41,297 nt of DNA from JABCPE02 sp963509715 (GTDB lineage: Bacteria; Bacteroidota; Bacteroidia; Flavobacteriales; Weeksellaceae). Shown here one piece after another: positions 34,712 to 41,248 of the stretch. The stretch's first letter is position 1; every line of letters starts with the position of its first letter. The stretch covers positions 1 to 41,297 of the forward strand of contig CAUPCB010000013.1 of NCBI GenBank assembly GCA_963509715.1. Reading direction: 5' to 3'. Made by a program: the position numbers and the translations under genes. The notes beneath the pieces are model-generated. The model ran no database searches and had not been told where the DNA came from. It was given only the letters and a program-made list of their open reading frames with translations.

Positions 34712-34920
34712 TGAGATGTCCCGTCTATAACTTTATATCAGGGCGAAGAAACTCGGTTTATTTTTATTTTCATAATCAGTGGTATAATTTGGGATATAGA
34801 AATAACCAGCAGTTAGACAGGGAAGACATAATAAAGAATTATGAGGTTGAATTGGAATATAGCCGTTCTGTTTTAGATACTTATGTTATTCGGCGATATA
34901 GGATAACTCCTAAGAAGTGA
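34711..34920 (+). CDS. 69-residue protein coupled to the upstream membrane protein
   Basis: A small protein beginning MRCPVYNFISGRRNSVYFYF and continuing with NLGYRNNQ, a polar middle, and DTYVIRRYRITPKK; predicted mostly beta and soluble. Its ATG overlaps the preceding stop by one base, which indicates translational coupling or a frameshift that split a single gene. I recall Flavobacteriia proteins with three TM helices followed by a comparable C-terminal domain with a CxVYNF-like start, so a split gene is plausible but not shown. Function unknown. Confidence 0.55.
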   Translation: MRCPVYNFISGRRNSVYFYFHNQWYNLGYRNNQQLDREDIIKNYEVELEYSRSVLDTYVIRRYRITPKK

Positions 34921-35078
34921 GAGATTTTCTGTGGTAATGAAATTTGTATAGTTACAGAAATTTTCTTCGAGGCTTACGGAAGATTTGCGTGAGGCTTACG
35001 GAGTAAAATTTTCATCAGGAGGGAAATTTAGCTGCCTTTTGATAGAGTAAACAGGGAGACGAAACGAAAGATAAATTT
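34921..35078. other. Non-coding stretch with a 12-base direct repeat
   Basis: No open gene. GAGGCTTACGGA occurs twice, at 34969-34980 and 34991-35002, with a 22-base period. The flanks (AAATTTTCTTCGAGG and AAATTTTCATCAGGAGG) are also alike, suggesting a partial duplication or leftover coding DNA. It separates the membrane-protein pair from the broken gene at 35079. Confidence 0.5.
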
Positions 35079-35465
35079 ATGAAAAACAGATTAGATATTT
35101 TGAAACGCTTGCAGATGGGTAAAATGAAATCAGATTATTATAAAAGTCTTTTCATTGATTTTGATAAAATATAGTTAATTGGTTTAGAAGAAAGTGATGC
35201 AATTTTAAGCAATATAAATTATACAAGAAGCCAGACAGAAATCATAGATTATACGGATGATTTTTTAGAATCAGAATTATTGAAAAGCGTTTATGTCGCT
35301 GTCGGTAGAGAATCAAAATCATATATATTTACAGATGACTATGAGTATTGCGGGATATTCCTCGTAGATACCAAAGAAGCAATAGAAAAGTCATTAAACA
35401 TAGCAGAAGAAGACAATAATCATACGGTTTTTATTCTTGAATCCGATAAAAACTTTCTTTATTAG
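35079..35465 (+). pseudogene. 128-codon reading frame broken by one in-frame TAG
   Basis: From ATG 35079 the frame gives MKNRLDILKRLQ...DYYKSLFIDFDKI, then TAG at 35172-35174, then continues in the same frame for 96 codons (LIGLEESDAILSN ... YIFTDDYEYCGIFLVDTKEA ... TVFILESDKNFLY) to a TAG ending at 35465. The continuous, protein-like composition on both sides shows one gene with a single nonsense mutation. The product would be a small acidic soluble protein; I do not recognise the family. Its place beside other damaged or small accessory genes suggests a decaying island. A TTG at 35280 could restart translation of the last 61 residues, but this is unlikely. Confidence 0.7.
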
Positions 35466-35577
35466 GATAAATTATTATGATATGTCTCACGCAGACTTTC
35501 CTTTAAAATATGACATTAAACTAAGTAATAACAGCATATAGAAATTAAGCAGAGGAATATTAGTTATTAGTAATAGT
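35466..35577. other. Short spacer, no clear gene
   Basis: AT-rich. A 19-codon frame from ATG 35482 (MSHADFPLKYDIK...) ends at a TAG (35539) and is open again beyond it, which might be another remnant, but it is too short to support. Confidence 0.3.
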
Positions 35578-35610
35578 AAAAAATCCATCACGAAATGTGA
35601 TGGATTTTTT
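35578..35610. terminator. Bidirectional terminator beside the M13 peptidase gene
   Basis: A6-TCCATCAC (35578-35591), GAAAT loop, GTGATGGA-T6 (35597-35610). A perfect 14-base stem with T-tracts on both strands, 10 bases after the M13 stop. Confidence 0.9.
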
Positions 35611-35619
35611 ATGGCTTTC

Positions 35620-37713
35620 TTACCAGATTTTGATTCTGTTTTCTGGTTTTTTATAGAGTTTGTCTCCTTCTTTTACATTAAATGCCTTGTAGAAAGCATC
35701 CACATTGATAAGTGGAGCGAAAGCTCGGTAGAACCCTGGTGAGTGTGGGTCTGTTTTCACTTGGTTGATGAGGTACTGCTCTGTAGATTTAGTTCTCCAG
35801 ATAGTAGCCCAGCTTAGGAAAAATCTTTGCTTTTGGGTATAACCGCTGATGACACCTGGATTTTTTCTTTCTTTTAGGTACATTTGGAGGGCATCATAGG
35901 CGATAGCAACACCTCCTAAATCCGCGATGTTTTCACCGCTGGTAAACACACCATTCACGAAACTTCCTTTTACAGGCTCGTATTTGCTGTACTGCTCTGC
36001 AAGTTGTTTTACTTTGATGTCAAAATTCTTACGGTCTTGTTCTGTCCACCAGTTGTTGAGGTTTCCATCTCCGTCAAAACGAGCTCCTCCGTCATCGAAT
36101 CCGTGAGAAATCTCGTGTCCGATAACTGCTCCTATTCCTCCGAAATTCACCGCTGGGTCAGCTTTGAAATCAAAGAAAGGCGCTTGTAGAATAGCCGCTG
36201 GGAATACGATTTCGTTGTTCGTAGGGCTGTAATAGGCGTTTACCGTTTGAGGCGGCATTCCCCATTTTTCTTTATCTACAGGTTTTCCTACTTTTTCTAG
36301 GCTTTTTTCGTAGCTCCATTCAGCTACATTTTTTAAGTTAGAATAAAGCGAAGCCCCATTTTTAGGCGATTCTACTACGAGTTTAGAGTAATCTTCCCAT
36401 TTGTTCGGGTAGGCCACTTTTACAGAGAATTTGTGTAACTTGTCTAGTGCCTTAGTTTTTGTTTCGCTGGACATCCATTCTAGTTCGCTGATGTGCTTGT
36501 GGTAAGCCTTTTTCAGGTAGCCAATTAGGATTTCCATTTCTTGTTTAGCCTCTGGAGAGAAGTATTTTTGTACATATAATTTTCCGAAAGCTTCACCAAG
36601 AACACTGTTAATTAGGCTAAGAGCTCTCTTGTCCATAGCTCTTTGCTCTTTTTGTCCTTGTAGATATTTGCTGTAAAAATCAAAGTTGATTTTATCCAAT
36701 CTCTGGTCAAGGCTCGATGCACTTCCAGAAAGAAGGCGAAGTTTTAGGTAATCTTTGATTAGAGCAATATTATTACTATTGATGAATTTATCAAGGTTTT
36801 CGTAATATTTCAACTCGGATAGAATTACTCGGTCTGTATTTACGCCTGCTTCTTTCAGATAGTTAGCCAAATTTACATTTTTTACAATCTTAGAAAGTTC
36901 AGCAGTAGATTTTGGGTTGTATCGCTTGTTAGCATCTCTTCCTTCCTCGTTGGTTAGGATAGTTTTAGCTAAACTCTTTTCAAAATCTACGATTTTCTGC
37001 GCTGTAGCATCAGCATTTTTGTAACCTAAAATCTGCAATAGAGAAGCTACATATTTCTTGTATTCAGCGATAGTTTTAGTGTTCGCTTCATTTTCTTTTT
37101 GGTAATAATCTTTACCTAAACCTAAACGAGGCCCACCAAGATAAACAGCGTTCATTTTAGAGTTTTTCAGGTCTGTATAAACGCTCCATCCATATAGCGG
37201 GTTGTCCCCAGTTCTCACCGCTCCTATAAGGTAGTTTTGAAGGTCTTTCAGGTTTCTGATAGAGTTTATCTCTTCTAAATCCTTTTCGATAGGTTTGATG
37301 CCGTCTGCGTTACGCTTGTCCATATCCATGTATGTAGCATACAAATCCTGAATCTGCTGTCCCTCAGTTCCTTTTTGGTAGTTTTCAGAAAGGATGTTTT
37401 TTAGGATTTTTAGTGAATTTTCATCAGTTTTTTCTCTCAATTCTTGGAAAGAACCCCAAGTAGATTTGTCAGCAGGAATTACGGCAGTTTTCATCCATCC
37501 GCCATTTACATAGTTGTAGAAATCATCTTGTGGACGCACGGAAGTATCCATCAAATCAAGAGCAATCCCATGGTCATGCTGCTGGGCATGAGCGTGGTTT
37601 TCTTCTTTTTTTACTTCTACTGTTTTTGTTTTGGCTGTATTTTTCTGCGTGGTGCAGGAAGTAAGGAAATAAGCCCCTGCTAAAAGCGAAATGCCTAATG
37701 ATGTAATTTTCAT
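35620..37713 (-). CDS. M13 family zinc metallopeptidase, lipoprotein (PepO/neprilysin-like)
   Basis: A 697-residue peptidase with a lipoprotein signal (GAYFLTSC, then TTQKN) and a His-rich linker (HAHAQQHDHG). Seen: N-terminal M13 block RPQDDFYNYVNGGWMKTAVIPADKSTWGSF; catalytic GHEISHGFDDGGA with HExxH; the third ligand in GENIADLGG (ExxAD); substrate-site NAYY in QTVNAYYSPTNNEIVFPAAIL; and the family C-terminal CxxW position here ending RIKIW. It probably trims peptides outside the inner membrane. Monocistronic between two terminators or gene borders. The His-rich linker may bind metal (inference). Confidence 0.95.
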   Translation of the reverse strand: MKITSLGISLLAGAYFLTSCTTQKNTAKTKTVEVKKEENHAHAQQHDHGIALDLMDTSVRPQDDFYNYVNGGWMKTAVIPADKSTWGSFQELREKTDENSLKILKNILSENYQKGTEGQQIQDLYATYMDMDKRNADGIKPIEKDLEEINSIRNLKDLQNYLIGAVRTGDNPLYGWSVYTDLKNSKMNAVYLGGPRLGLGKDYYQKENEANTKTIAEYKKYVASLLQILGYKNADATAQKIVDFEKSLAKTILTNEEGRDANKRYNPKSTAELSKIVKNVNLANYLKEAGVNTDRVILSELKYYENLDKFINSNNIALIKDYLKLRLLSGSASSLDQRLDKINFDFYSKYLQGQKEQRAMDKRALSLINSVLGEAFGKLYVQKYFSPEAKQEMEILIGYLKKAYHKHISELEWMSSETKTKALDKLHKFSVKVAYPNKWEDYSKLVVESPKNGASLYSNLKNVAEWSYEKSLEKVGKPVDKEKWGMPPQTVNAYYSPTNNEIVFPAAILQAPFFDFKADPAVNFGGIGAVIGHEISHGFDDGGARFDGDGNLNNWWTEQDRKNFDIKVKQLAEQYSKYEPVKGSFVNGVFTSGENIADLGGVAIAYDALQMYLKERKNPGVISGYTQKQRFFLSWATIWRTKSTEQYLINQVKTDPHSPGFYRAFAPLINVDAFYKAFNVKEGDKLYKKPENRIKIW

Positions 37714-37743
37714 AATATAAAATTTAAGTTAATTATTATTTAG

Positions 37744-38616
37744 TTATAAAATATGTCTTTCTGCTCTGTAAGAACTTCTTGTAAGAGGCGAACTCTCTAC
37801 ATGCCTGAATCCCAGATTTTCCGCGAAAACTCTATACTCTTCAAATTCTTCTAGAGGGATAAATCTTTTCACAGGCAGGTGTTTTTTACTTGGCTGTAGA
37901 TACTGCCCAATGGTGATTACATCCACATTAGCATTTTTGATATCTTCTATGGTCTGGAAAACCTCATCTCTTTCTTCGCCCAGCCCCAACATTATTCCTG
38001 TTTTTGTTCTTCGTTGTCCTGAATCTTTCAGGTATTTGAGGACATCTAGGCTTCTTTCGTATTTTGCCTGAATTCTCACTTCTCGCGTCAGCCTTTTCAC
38101 GGTTTCCATATTGTGCGAAATGACTTCTGGCGCCACTTCTATCATTCTGTCAAGGTGTCTTGTAATTCCTTGGAAATCAGGAATAAGTGTTTCTAGTGTG
38201 GTTTCAGGAGAGATTCTCCTCACGGCATTCACTGTTTCTGCCCAGAGGATAGAGCCCATATCCTTCAAATCATCCCTATCTACGGAGGTGATGACAGCGT
38301 GTTTTATTTTCATTAGTTTGATGGAACGGGCTATTTTTTCTGGTTCTTCCCAGTTTACATCCAGTGGTTTTCCAGTCTTTACTCCACAAAAACCACACGA
38401 ACGGGTACATATATTCCCTAAAATCATAAAGGTAGCTGTTCCTTCGCCCCAGCAGTCTCCCATATTTGGGCAGGAACCGCTCTGGCAGATGGTGTTCAGC
38501 TTATATTTATCAACCAATGAGCGGAGTTCTCGGTAGTTCTTTCCTGTTGGGAGTTTTACCCTTATCCACTTGGGTTTATTGGTTATGGTATTTGTCTCGG
38601 AAACCTCTTTGTTCAT
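37744..38616 (-). CDS. lipA: Lipoyl synthase
   Basis: A 290-residue radical-SAM enzyme that inserts two sulfur atoms into octanoyl groups on lipoate-dependent proteins. Seen: auxiliary cluster Cys44, Cys49 and Cys55 (CQSGSCPNMGDC), radical-SAM CxxxCxxC at Cys70/74/77 (CTRSCGFC), TSVDRDDLKDMG, and the C-terminal SSPLTRSSYRAE with the conserved RSSY serine that caps the auxiliary cluster. The length is normal. It starts 6 bases after the sigma-factor gene, so the two form a transcription unit. Confidence 0.98.
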   Translation of the reverse strand: MNKEVSETNTITNKPKWIRVKLPTGKNYRELRSLVDKYKLNTICQSGSCPNMGDCWGEGTATFMILGNICTRSCGFCGVKTGKPLDVNWEEPEKIARSIKLMKIKHAVITSVDRDDLKDMGSILWAETVNAVRRISPETTLETLIPDFQGITRHLDRMIEVAPEVISHNMETVKRLTREVRIQAKYERSLDVLKYLKDSGQRRTKTGIMLGLGEERDEVFQTIEDIKNANVDVITIGQYLQPSKKHLPVKRFIPLEEFEEYRVFAENLGFRHVESSPLTRSSYRAERHIL

Positions 38617-38622
38617 TGTTTT

Positions 38623-39174
38623 TTATTCGTTTTTTAATAATTCGGCTAATATTTTTTTTGCTCTCATTATCCTCACTTTCGTATTTGCAACCGAAATATT
38701 CAGAGTTTCTGCAATTTCTTTTATGCTTTTTTCCTCGAAGAATCTTAGTTCTATGATTTTCCTATATTGTGTATCCATGGAAGCTATCGTGCTGACGATA
38801 TGCTGCTGCTGCTGTTTGGAAATCAATAATTCCTCTGGAGATTTTTCAAATTCGTTTTTAACATCTTTAAAATCATCTGTAAAGACTTCCTCTCTTGATT
38901 TTTTCCGCCAATAGTCTATTACTGAATTTTGTGCGATGGTCAAAATCCAAGTCTTAAACTGAAAATTCTCATCATAAAGGTTCAGTTTAGTTAATATCTT
39001 CGCGAAGACAGCCACTGTAAGCTCATCTGCAATGGTTCTGTCCTGCACTTTTTTCAATATAAAACTGAAAACATCATCCCAAAAATAGTTAATTAATTTG
39101 GTCTGTGCTTTTTGGCTCCCATTCTGAATCTGAGCAATGGTATCAACTAATTCCTTGTCCTTCAAAAAAAACAT
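38623..39174 (-). CDS. ECF-type RNA polymerase sigma factor
   Basis: A 183-residue group IV sigma factor. Region 2: FWDDVFSFILKKVQDRTIADELTVAVFAKI then FQFKTWILTIAQNSVIDYWRKK. Region 4: SMDTQYRKIIELRFFEEKSIKEIAETLNIS followed by VANTKVRIMRAKKIL, a helix-turn-helix for the -35 region. No anti-sigma gene is adjacent; lipA follows after 6 bases. The sigma factor may be constitutive or controlled from elsewhere. A -7-like box (TATATTTG, minus strand, 39183-39190) lies 8 bases upstream of the ATG, of the housekeeping type. Confidence 0.94.
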   Translation of the reverse strand: MFFLKDKELVDTIAQIQNGSQKAQTKLINYFWDDVFSFILKKVQDRTIADELTVAVFAKILTKLNLYDENFQFKTWILTIAQNSVIDYWRKKSREEVFTDDFKDVKNEFEKSPEELLISKQQQQHIVSTIASMDTQYRKIIELRFFEEKSIKEIAETLNISVANTKVRIMRAKKILAELLKNE

Positions 39175-39182
39175 ATTTGAGA

Positions 39183-39190
39183 CAAATATA
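39183..39190 (-). promoter_or_regulatory. -7 box of the ECF sigma-lipA operon
   Basis: TATATTTG on the minus strand, an exact TAnnTTTG match ending 8 bases before the sigma-factor ATG. No -33 TTG in place. Confidence 0.4.
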
Positions 39191-39323
39191 ATAAAAAGAT
39201 TACATTTTTCATGATTTTTAGGGTATATTGTAATAAAATTGATAATTTTTAAATTTAATTTATAATATAATTACTGATTAACAGTATTTTATAATAATTT
39301 TGAAATAAAAATGCAGATTTTGT

Positions 39324-39354
39324 TTTGCTGTTCTACGATTTTTATTTATATTTG
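39324..39354 (+). promoter_or_regulatory. Promoter of the tRNA gene
   Basis: TTTG (39324-39327), 19 bases, TATATTTG (39347-39354). A full match to the Bacteroidota promoter, 30 bases before the tRNA. Confidence 0.75.
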
Positions 39355-39367
39355 CAAACCAATTGTT

Positions 39368-39382
39368 AAGGATAATATCCTT
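39368..39382. repeat. 15-base inverted repeat in the tRNA leader
   Basis: AAGGATA, one base, TATCCTT. It ends 2 bases before the tRNA 5' end. It could fold in the precursor or bind a protein; chance is possible. Confidence 0.35.
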
Positions 39383-39384
39383 TT

Positions 39385-39458
39385 GGCCCTATAACTCAGT
39401 TGGTTAGAGTAGCTGACTCATAATCAGCAAGTCCTTGGTTCGAGCCCAAGTGGGGCCA
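39385..39458 (+). tRNA. tRNA with CAU anticodon, probably tRNA-Ile2 (lysidine type)
   Basis: 74 bases folding into a full cloverleaf: acceptor GGCCCTA/TGGGGCC, D-arm ACTC...GAGT, anticodon arm GCTGA-CTCATAA-TCAGC with anticodon CAT at 39419-39421, T-arm CTTGG-TTCGAGC-CCAAG, discriminator A. CCA is not encoded. The CAU anticodon fits elongator Met, initiator Met or Ile2. The acceptor pairs C4-G69 and C5-G68 are the ones known to favour TilS lysidine modification in E. coli tRNA-Ile2, while elongator tRNA-Met there has U4-A69 and A5-U68. The first pair is G-C, so it is not a typical initiator. Confidence 0.9.
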
Positions 39459-39466
39459 CACTTTAT

Positions 39467-39499
39467 AAAACACTTTCAAAGAAAATTTGAGAGTGTTTT
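39467..39499 (+). terminator. Terminator after the tRNA gene
   Basis: A 14-base stem with one G-T pair (39467-39480 and 39486-39499), GAAAA loop, followed by further T residues. Starts 9 bases after the tRNA. Confidence 0.85.
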
Positions 39500-39572
39500 T
39501 TTGTTTTTGATATTTGAGTAATATGAAGTAATTTGTTTCATAAAATAGAAAATAATTCCTTAATTTAGAAGT

Positions 39573-39935
39573 ATGAAAAACATCCAATCTTTGCTATTGA
39601 TGCTTCTTATCTTCCTTGCTGTTGGTGGAGTGAATGCAGTTTTAGGGCTTTTGGTTTTTTCTTATGCACTAATTTCTGAGTTTTGGTTTGTAATTTTTTA
39701 TAGTGTTTCTATCCCTATTTTAGCAGTGCTTTTTAGTAAAATCAAATTTCCAAATATTATTTATAGATTGGGTGGATTGAGTTTAATAGTTGGTTTTTTA
39801 GGATTGTTTTATGTAGTATTTTACTCAATTTTTGTTGAAAAAATAGAAGAGAAAATTCTTTATCTATTTGTGAGTATAGCCAGTACAGGAATGATTATCA
39901 TTTATCCTTTTTTCAAGGGAGAAAGAATTAAATAA
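39573..39935 (+). CDS. Small membrane protein, four predicted helices
   Basis: A 120-residue hydrophobic protein with helices near 7-30 (LLLMLLIFLAVGGVNAVLGLL), 34-54, 64-86 and 94-113, and a basic tail KGERIK. No family recognised. ATG 39573 has an imperfect box (TAATTTAG, 39561-39568) just 4 bases upstream. It lies between the tRNA terminator and the degenerate region, so it may belong to accessory DNA. No partner gene is evident. Confidence 0.6.
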   Translation: MKNIQSLLLMLLIFLAVGGVNAVLGLLVFSYALISEFWFVIFYSVSIPILAVLFSKIKFPNIIYRLGGLSLIVGFLGLFYVVFYSIFVEKIEEKILYLFVSIASTGMIIIYPFFKGERIK

Positions 39936-39965
39936 CATGAGTTCAACTTAAGCTGTAATTCACTG

Positions 39966-40192
39966 AAAGCAGAGTGTAAGATTTCCTTTGGGTAAAGAAT
40001 TTATTTGTGTTAGGAAGGTTGGGCAGGCATATGCAACATTGGAGTTTAACTAGGTACGAGGTTTTTGGATGTTATTGTAAGGGAGAGGGTGACCTATATG
40101 AAATAAAATAGTTTGATTTATAATGTATGACGAGTAGGGGACAACTCACAGATGTTGAAATAGAGAGATTCAATAAAAATATAGAGGAATAA
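39966..40192 (+). pseudogene. Degenerate coding remnant, unrecognised
   Basis: Protein-like fragments in two frames. From 39982: FPLGKEFICVRKVGQAYATLEFN, TAG at 40051-40053, then VRGF. After a shift by one base in a run of five T (about 40062-40066): GCYCKGEGDLYEIK, TAG (40109-40111), FDL, TAA (40121-40123), then MTSRGQLTDVEIERFN... to TAA ending at 40192. Taken together it looks like one small gene damaged by stops and a homopolymer indel. The family is not identified. Some fragments might be chance, so confidence is modest. Confidence 0.4.
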
Positions 40193-40230
40193 ACTTCTGA
40201 TTTTTTATAAAAAAGTCAGCCAAAAATTTG

Positions 40231-40254
40231 AATATTGTGAAAATTCACAGTATT
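40231..40254. repeat. Hairpin-forming inverted repeat
   Basis: AATATTGTGAA and TTCACAGTATT form an 11-base stem with one G-T pair, followed on the plus strand by TTTTGAC. It may be a weak terminator for the upstream remnant. The 40193-40343 stretch has no gene that I can support. Confidence 0.4.
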
Positions 40255-40343
40255 TTTGACATATTTTAAAAAATAAAGTATATAAAATTAGCAGAAAAAG
40301 AAACTGCCCATTTTGGGTGGTTTTAATCTAAAAATATTAAGAT

Positions 40344-40597
40344 GTGGAAATAGAAATTAGTAAAAAAGTGGCTTATAAAAAGTAGTTAGAAGATATTATT
40401 GTAGATGTATCTTGGGGTAAGATTTCCAAGAATTATTTTGGCAAATCAGCATCATGGATATATAATAAACTTTCTGAAATAGATAGAAACGGAGGAAAAG
40501 GTGGATTTACTCCAGAGGAAAGTGAGTAGTTTAAGGGGGAGCATTATATGACCTTGCTGAAAGATTGAGAAAGGCAGCTGATAATTTTCAAGCATAA
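40344..40597 (+). pseudogene. DUF5053-like gene remnant (two TAG stops, one frameshift)
   Basis: In one frame: VEIEISKKVAYKK, TAG (40383-40385), LEDIIVDVSWGKISKNYFGK then SASWIYNKLSEIDRNGGKGG then FTPEESE, TAG (40527-40529), FKG. A run of five G (about 40534-40538) then shifts the frame, and the expected end ALYDLAERLRKAADNFQA runs to TAA at 40595-40597. The K-x-YFGKSxSWxY ... G...FTPEE...L..AL.D.... pattern is what I remember for DUF5053, a small family common in Bacteroidota phages and conjugative elements. The gene is clearly broken. A GTG at 40344 is an assumed start. Confidence 0.6.
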
Positions 40598-40600
40598 GAT

Positions 40601-40629
40601 GCAAATTTCATAGAAATTTGCTTTTTTTT
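40601..40629 (+). terminator. Terminator after the DUF5053 remnant
   Basis: GCAAATTTC, ATA loop, GAAATTTGC, then eight T. It sits 3 bases after the remnant's stop, evidence that the remnant was once a functional gene. Confidence 0.85.
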
Positions 40630-40637
40630 AACACCCA

Positions 40638-40660
40638 CCCTGCATTTGCAGGGCTTTTTA
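40638..40660 (+). terminator. Second terminator-like hairpin
   Basis: CCCTGCA and TGCAGGG (40638-40644 and 40647-40653) with a tight turn, then CTTTTTA. Either a tandem terminator or a leftover end of an element. Confidence 0.5.
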
Positions 40661-40725
40661 TTATAACTTATTGATTATTAATATGTTGTTTTTTTTATAT
40701 TCTTTCGTTTAAGAATGTTATTGTT

Positions 40726-41106
40726 TTAATGTTGCCAACATCTTCCTCCTCCAGAGACTCTTCTTGAACAAGTACCACCTTTTTTGGTTAATGCTCCACA
40801 GATACCTGATGAATAAGAATGTTTATAACTACTACTTGAATTATAAGAAGCTCTTTTTTTAGAATTTGTTGTTTTAAATTTTACAACAGATAAATTTTTA
40901 TTAGAAGTTTTAGTATTTTTATTTCCTTTGTAGGAGTTATATTTTACAGTTTTATGGTTTTTGATTGTAGGTTTGTAATTTCTTTCTCTGTATTCTAAAG
41001 TGCGATAGTTTTCTGCAACTATAGTGTCTTCTTTATTATCTTCTTTTTTCTGTGAGTACGCTAAAAACAACATACATGAAAATAAAATTGATAAAGTCTT
41101 TTTCAT
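40726..41106 (-). CDS. Secreted Lys/Ser-rich protein with C-terminal Cys/His module
   Basis: A 126-residue protein. Signal peptide MKKTLSILFSCMLFLAYSQ, then a basic, low-complexity linker (Lys, Asn, Ser, Tyr; about 20-100), then a compact C-terminus CGALTKKGGTCSRRVSGGGRCWQH. The pattern C-x3-TKKG-x2-C-x4-x3-GG-x-C-x2-H resembles the short zinc-binding-like module (DUF5763-type) that ends several Bacteroidota proteins of unknown role. One extra Cys (Cys11) lies within the signal peptide. No neighbour gives context; the next gene to the right is outside the window. Confidence 0.7.
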   Translation of the reverse strand: MKKTLSILFSCMLFLAYSQKKEDNKEDTIVAENYRTLEYRERNYKPTIKNHKTVKYNSYKGNKNTKTSNKNLSVVKFKTTNSKKRASYNSSSSYKHSYSSGICGALTKKGGTCSRRVSGGGRCWQH

Positions 41107-41211
41107 AGCTTTTAATTTGAATTATTTATAAATATTTTTGTTTTTACTTTTACTGATATTTTTTTATTGAAAGGACGAGGATAATGAATAATTTACTATT
41201 TTTTACTAAAA

Positions 41212-41248
41212 AACCTGTAAAGAGTTGTAAATAAACACTTTACAGGTT
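41212..41248 (-). terminator. Stem-loop at the right edge, likely terminator of an off-window gene
   Basis: AACCTGTAAAG and CTTTACAGGTT pair, then one A-A mismatch and GTT/AAC, with a 7-base loop. On the minus strand it is followed by six T. A minus-strand gene ending near 41247 or 41279 would fit, but the 16-49 bases left cannot identify it. Confidence 0.55.

Noticed and set aside
39396..39587. Minus-strand frame across the tRNA gene
   Set aside because: It covers a complete cloverleaf and its terminator, and the apparent protein is an artefact of the tRNA sequence.
35079..40597. Genome-wide amber (TAG) recoding
   Set aside because: Conserved host genes here (pcrA, batD, marC, the outer-membrane barrel) end in TAG at the expected protein end, so TAG is a normal stop.
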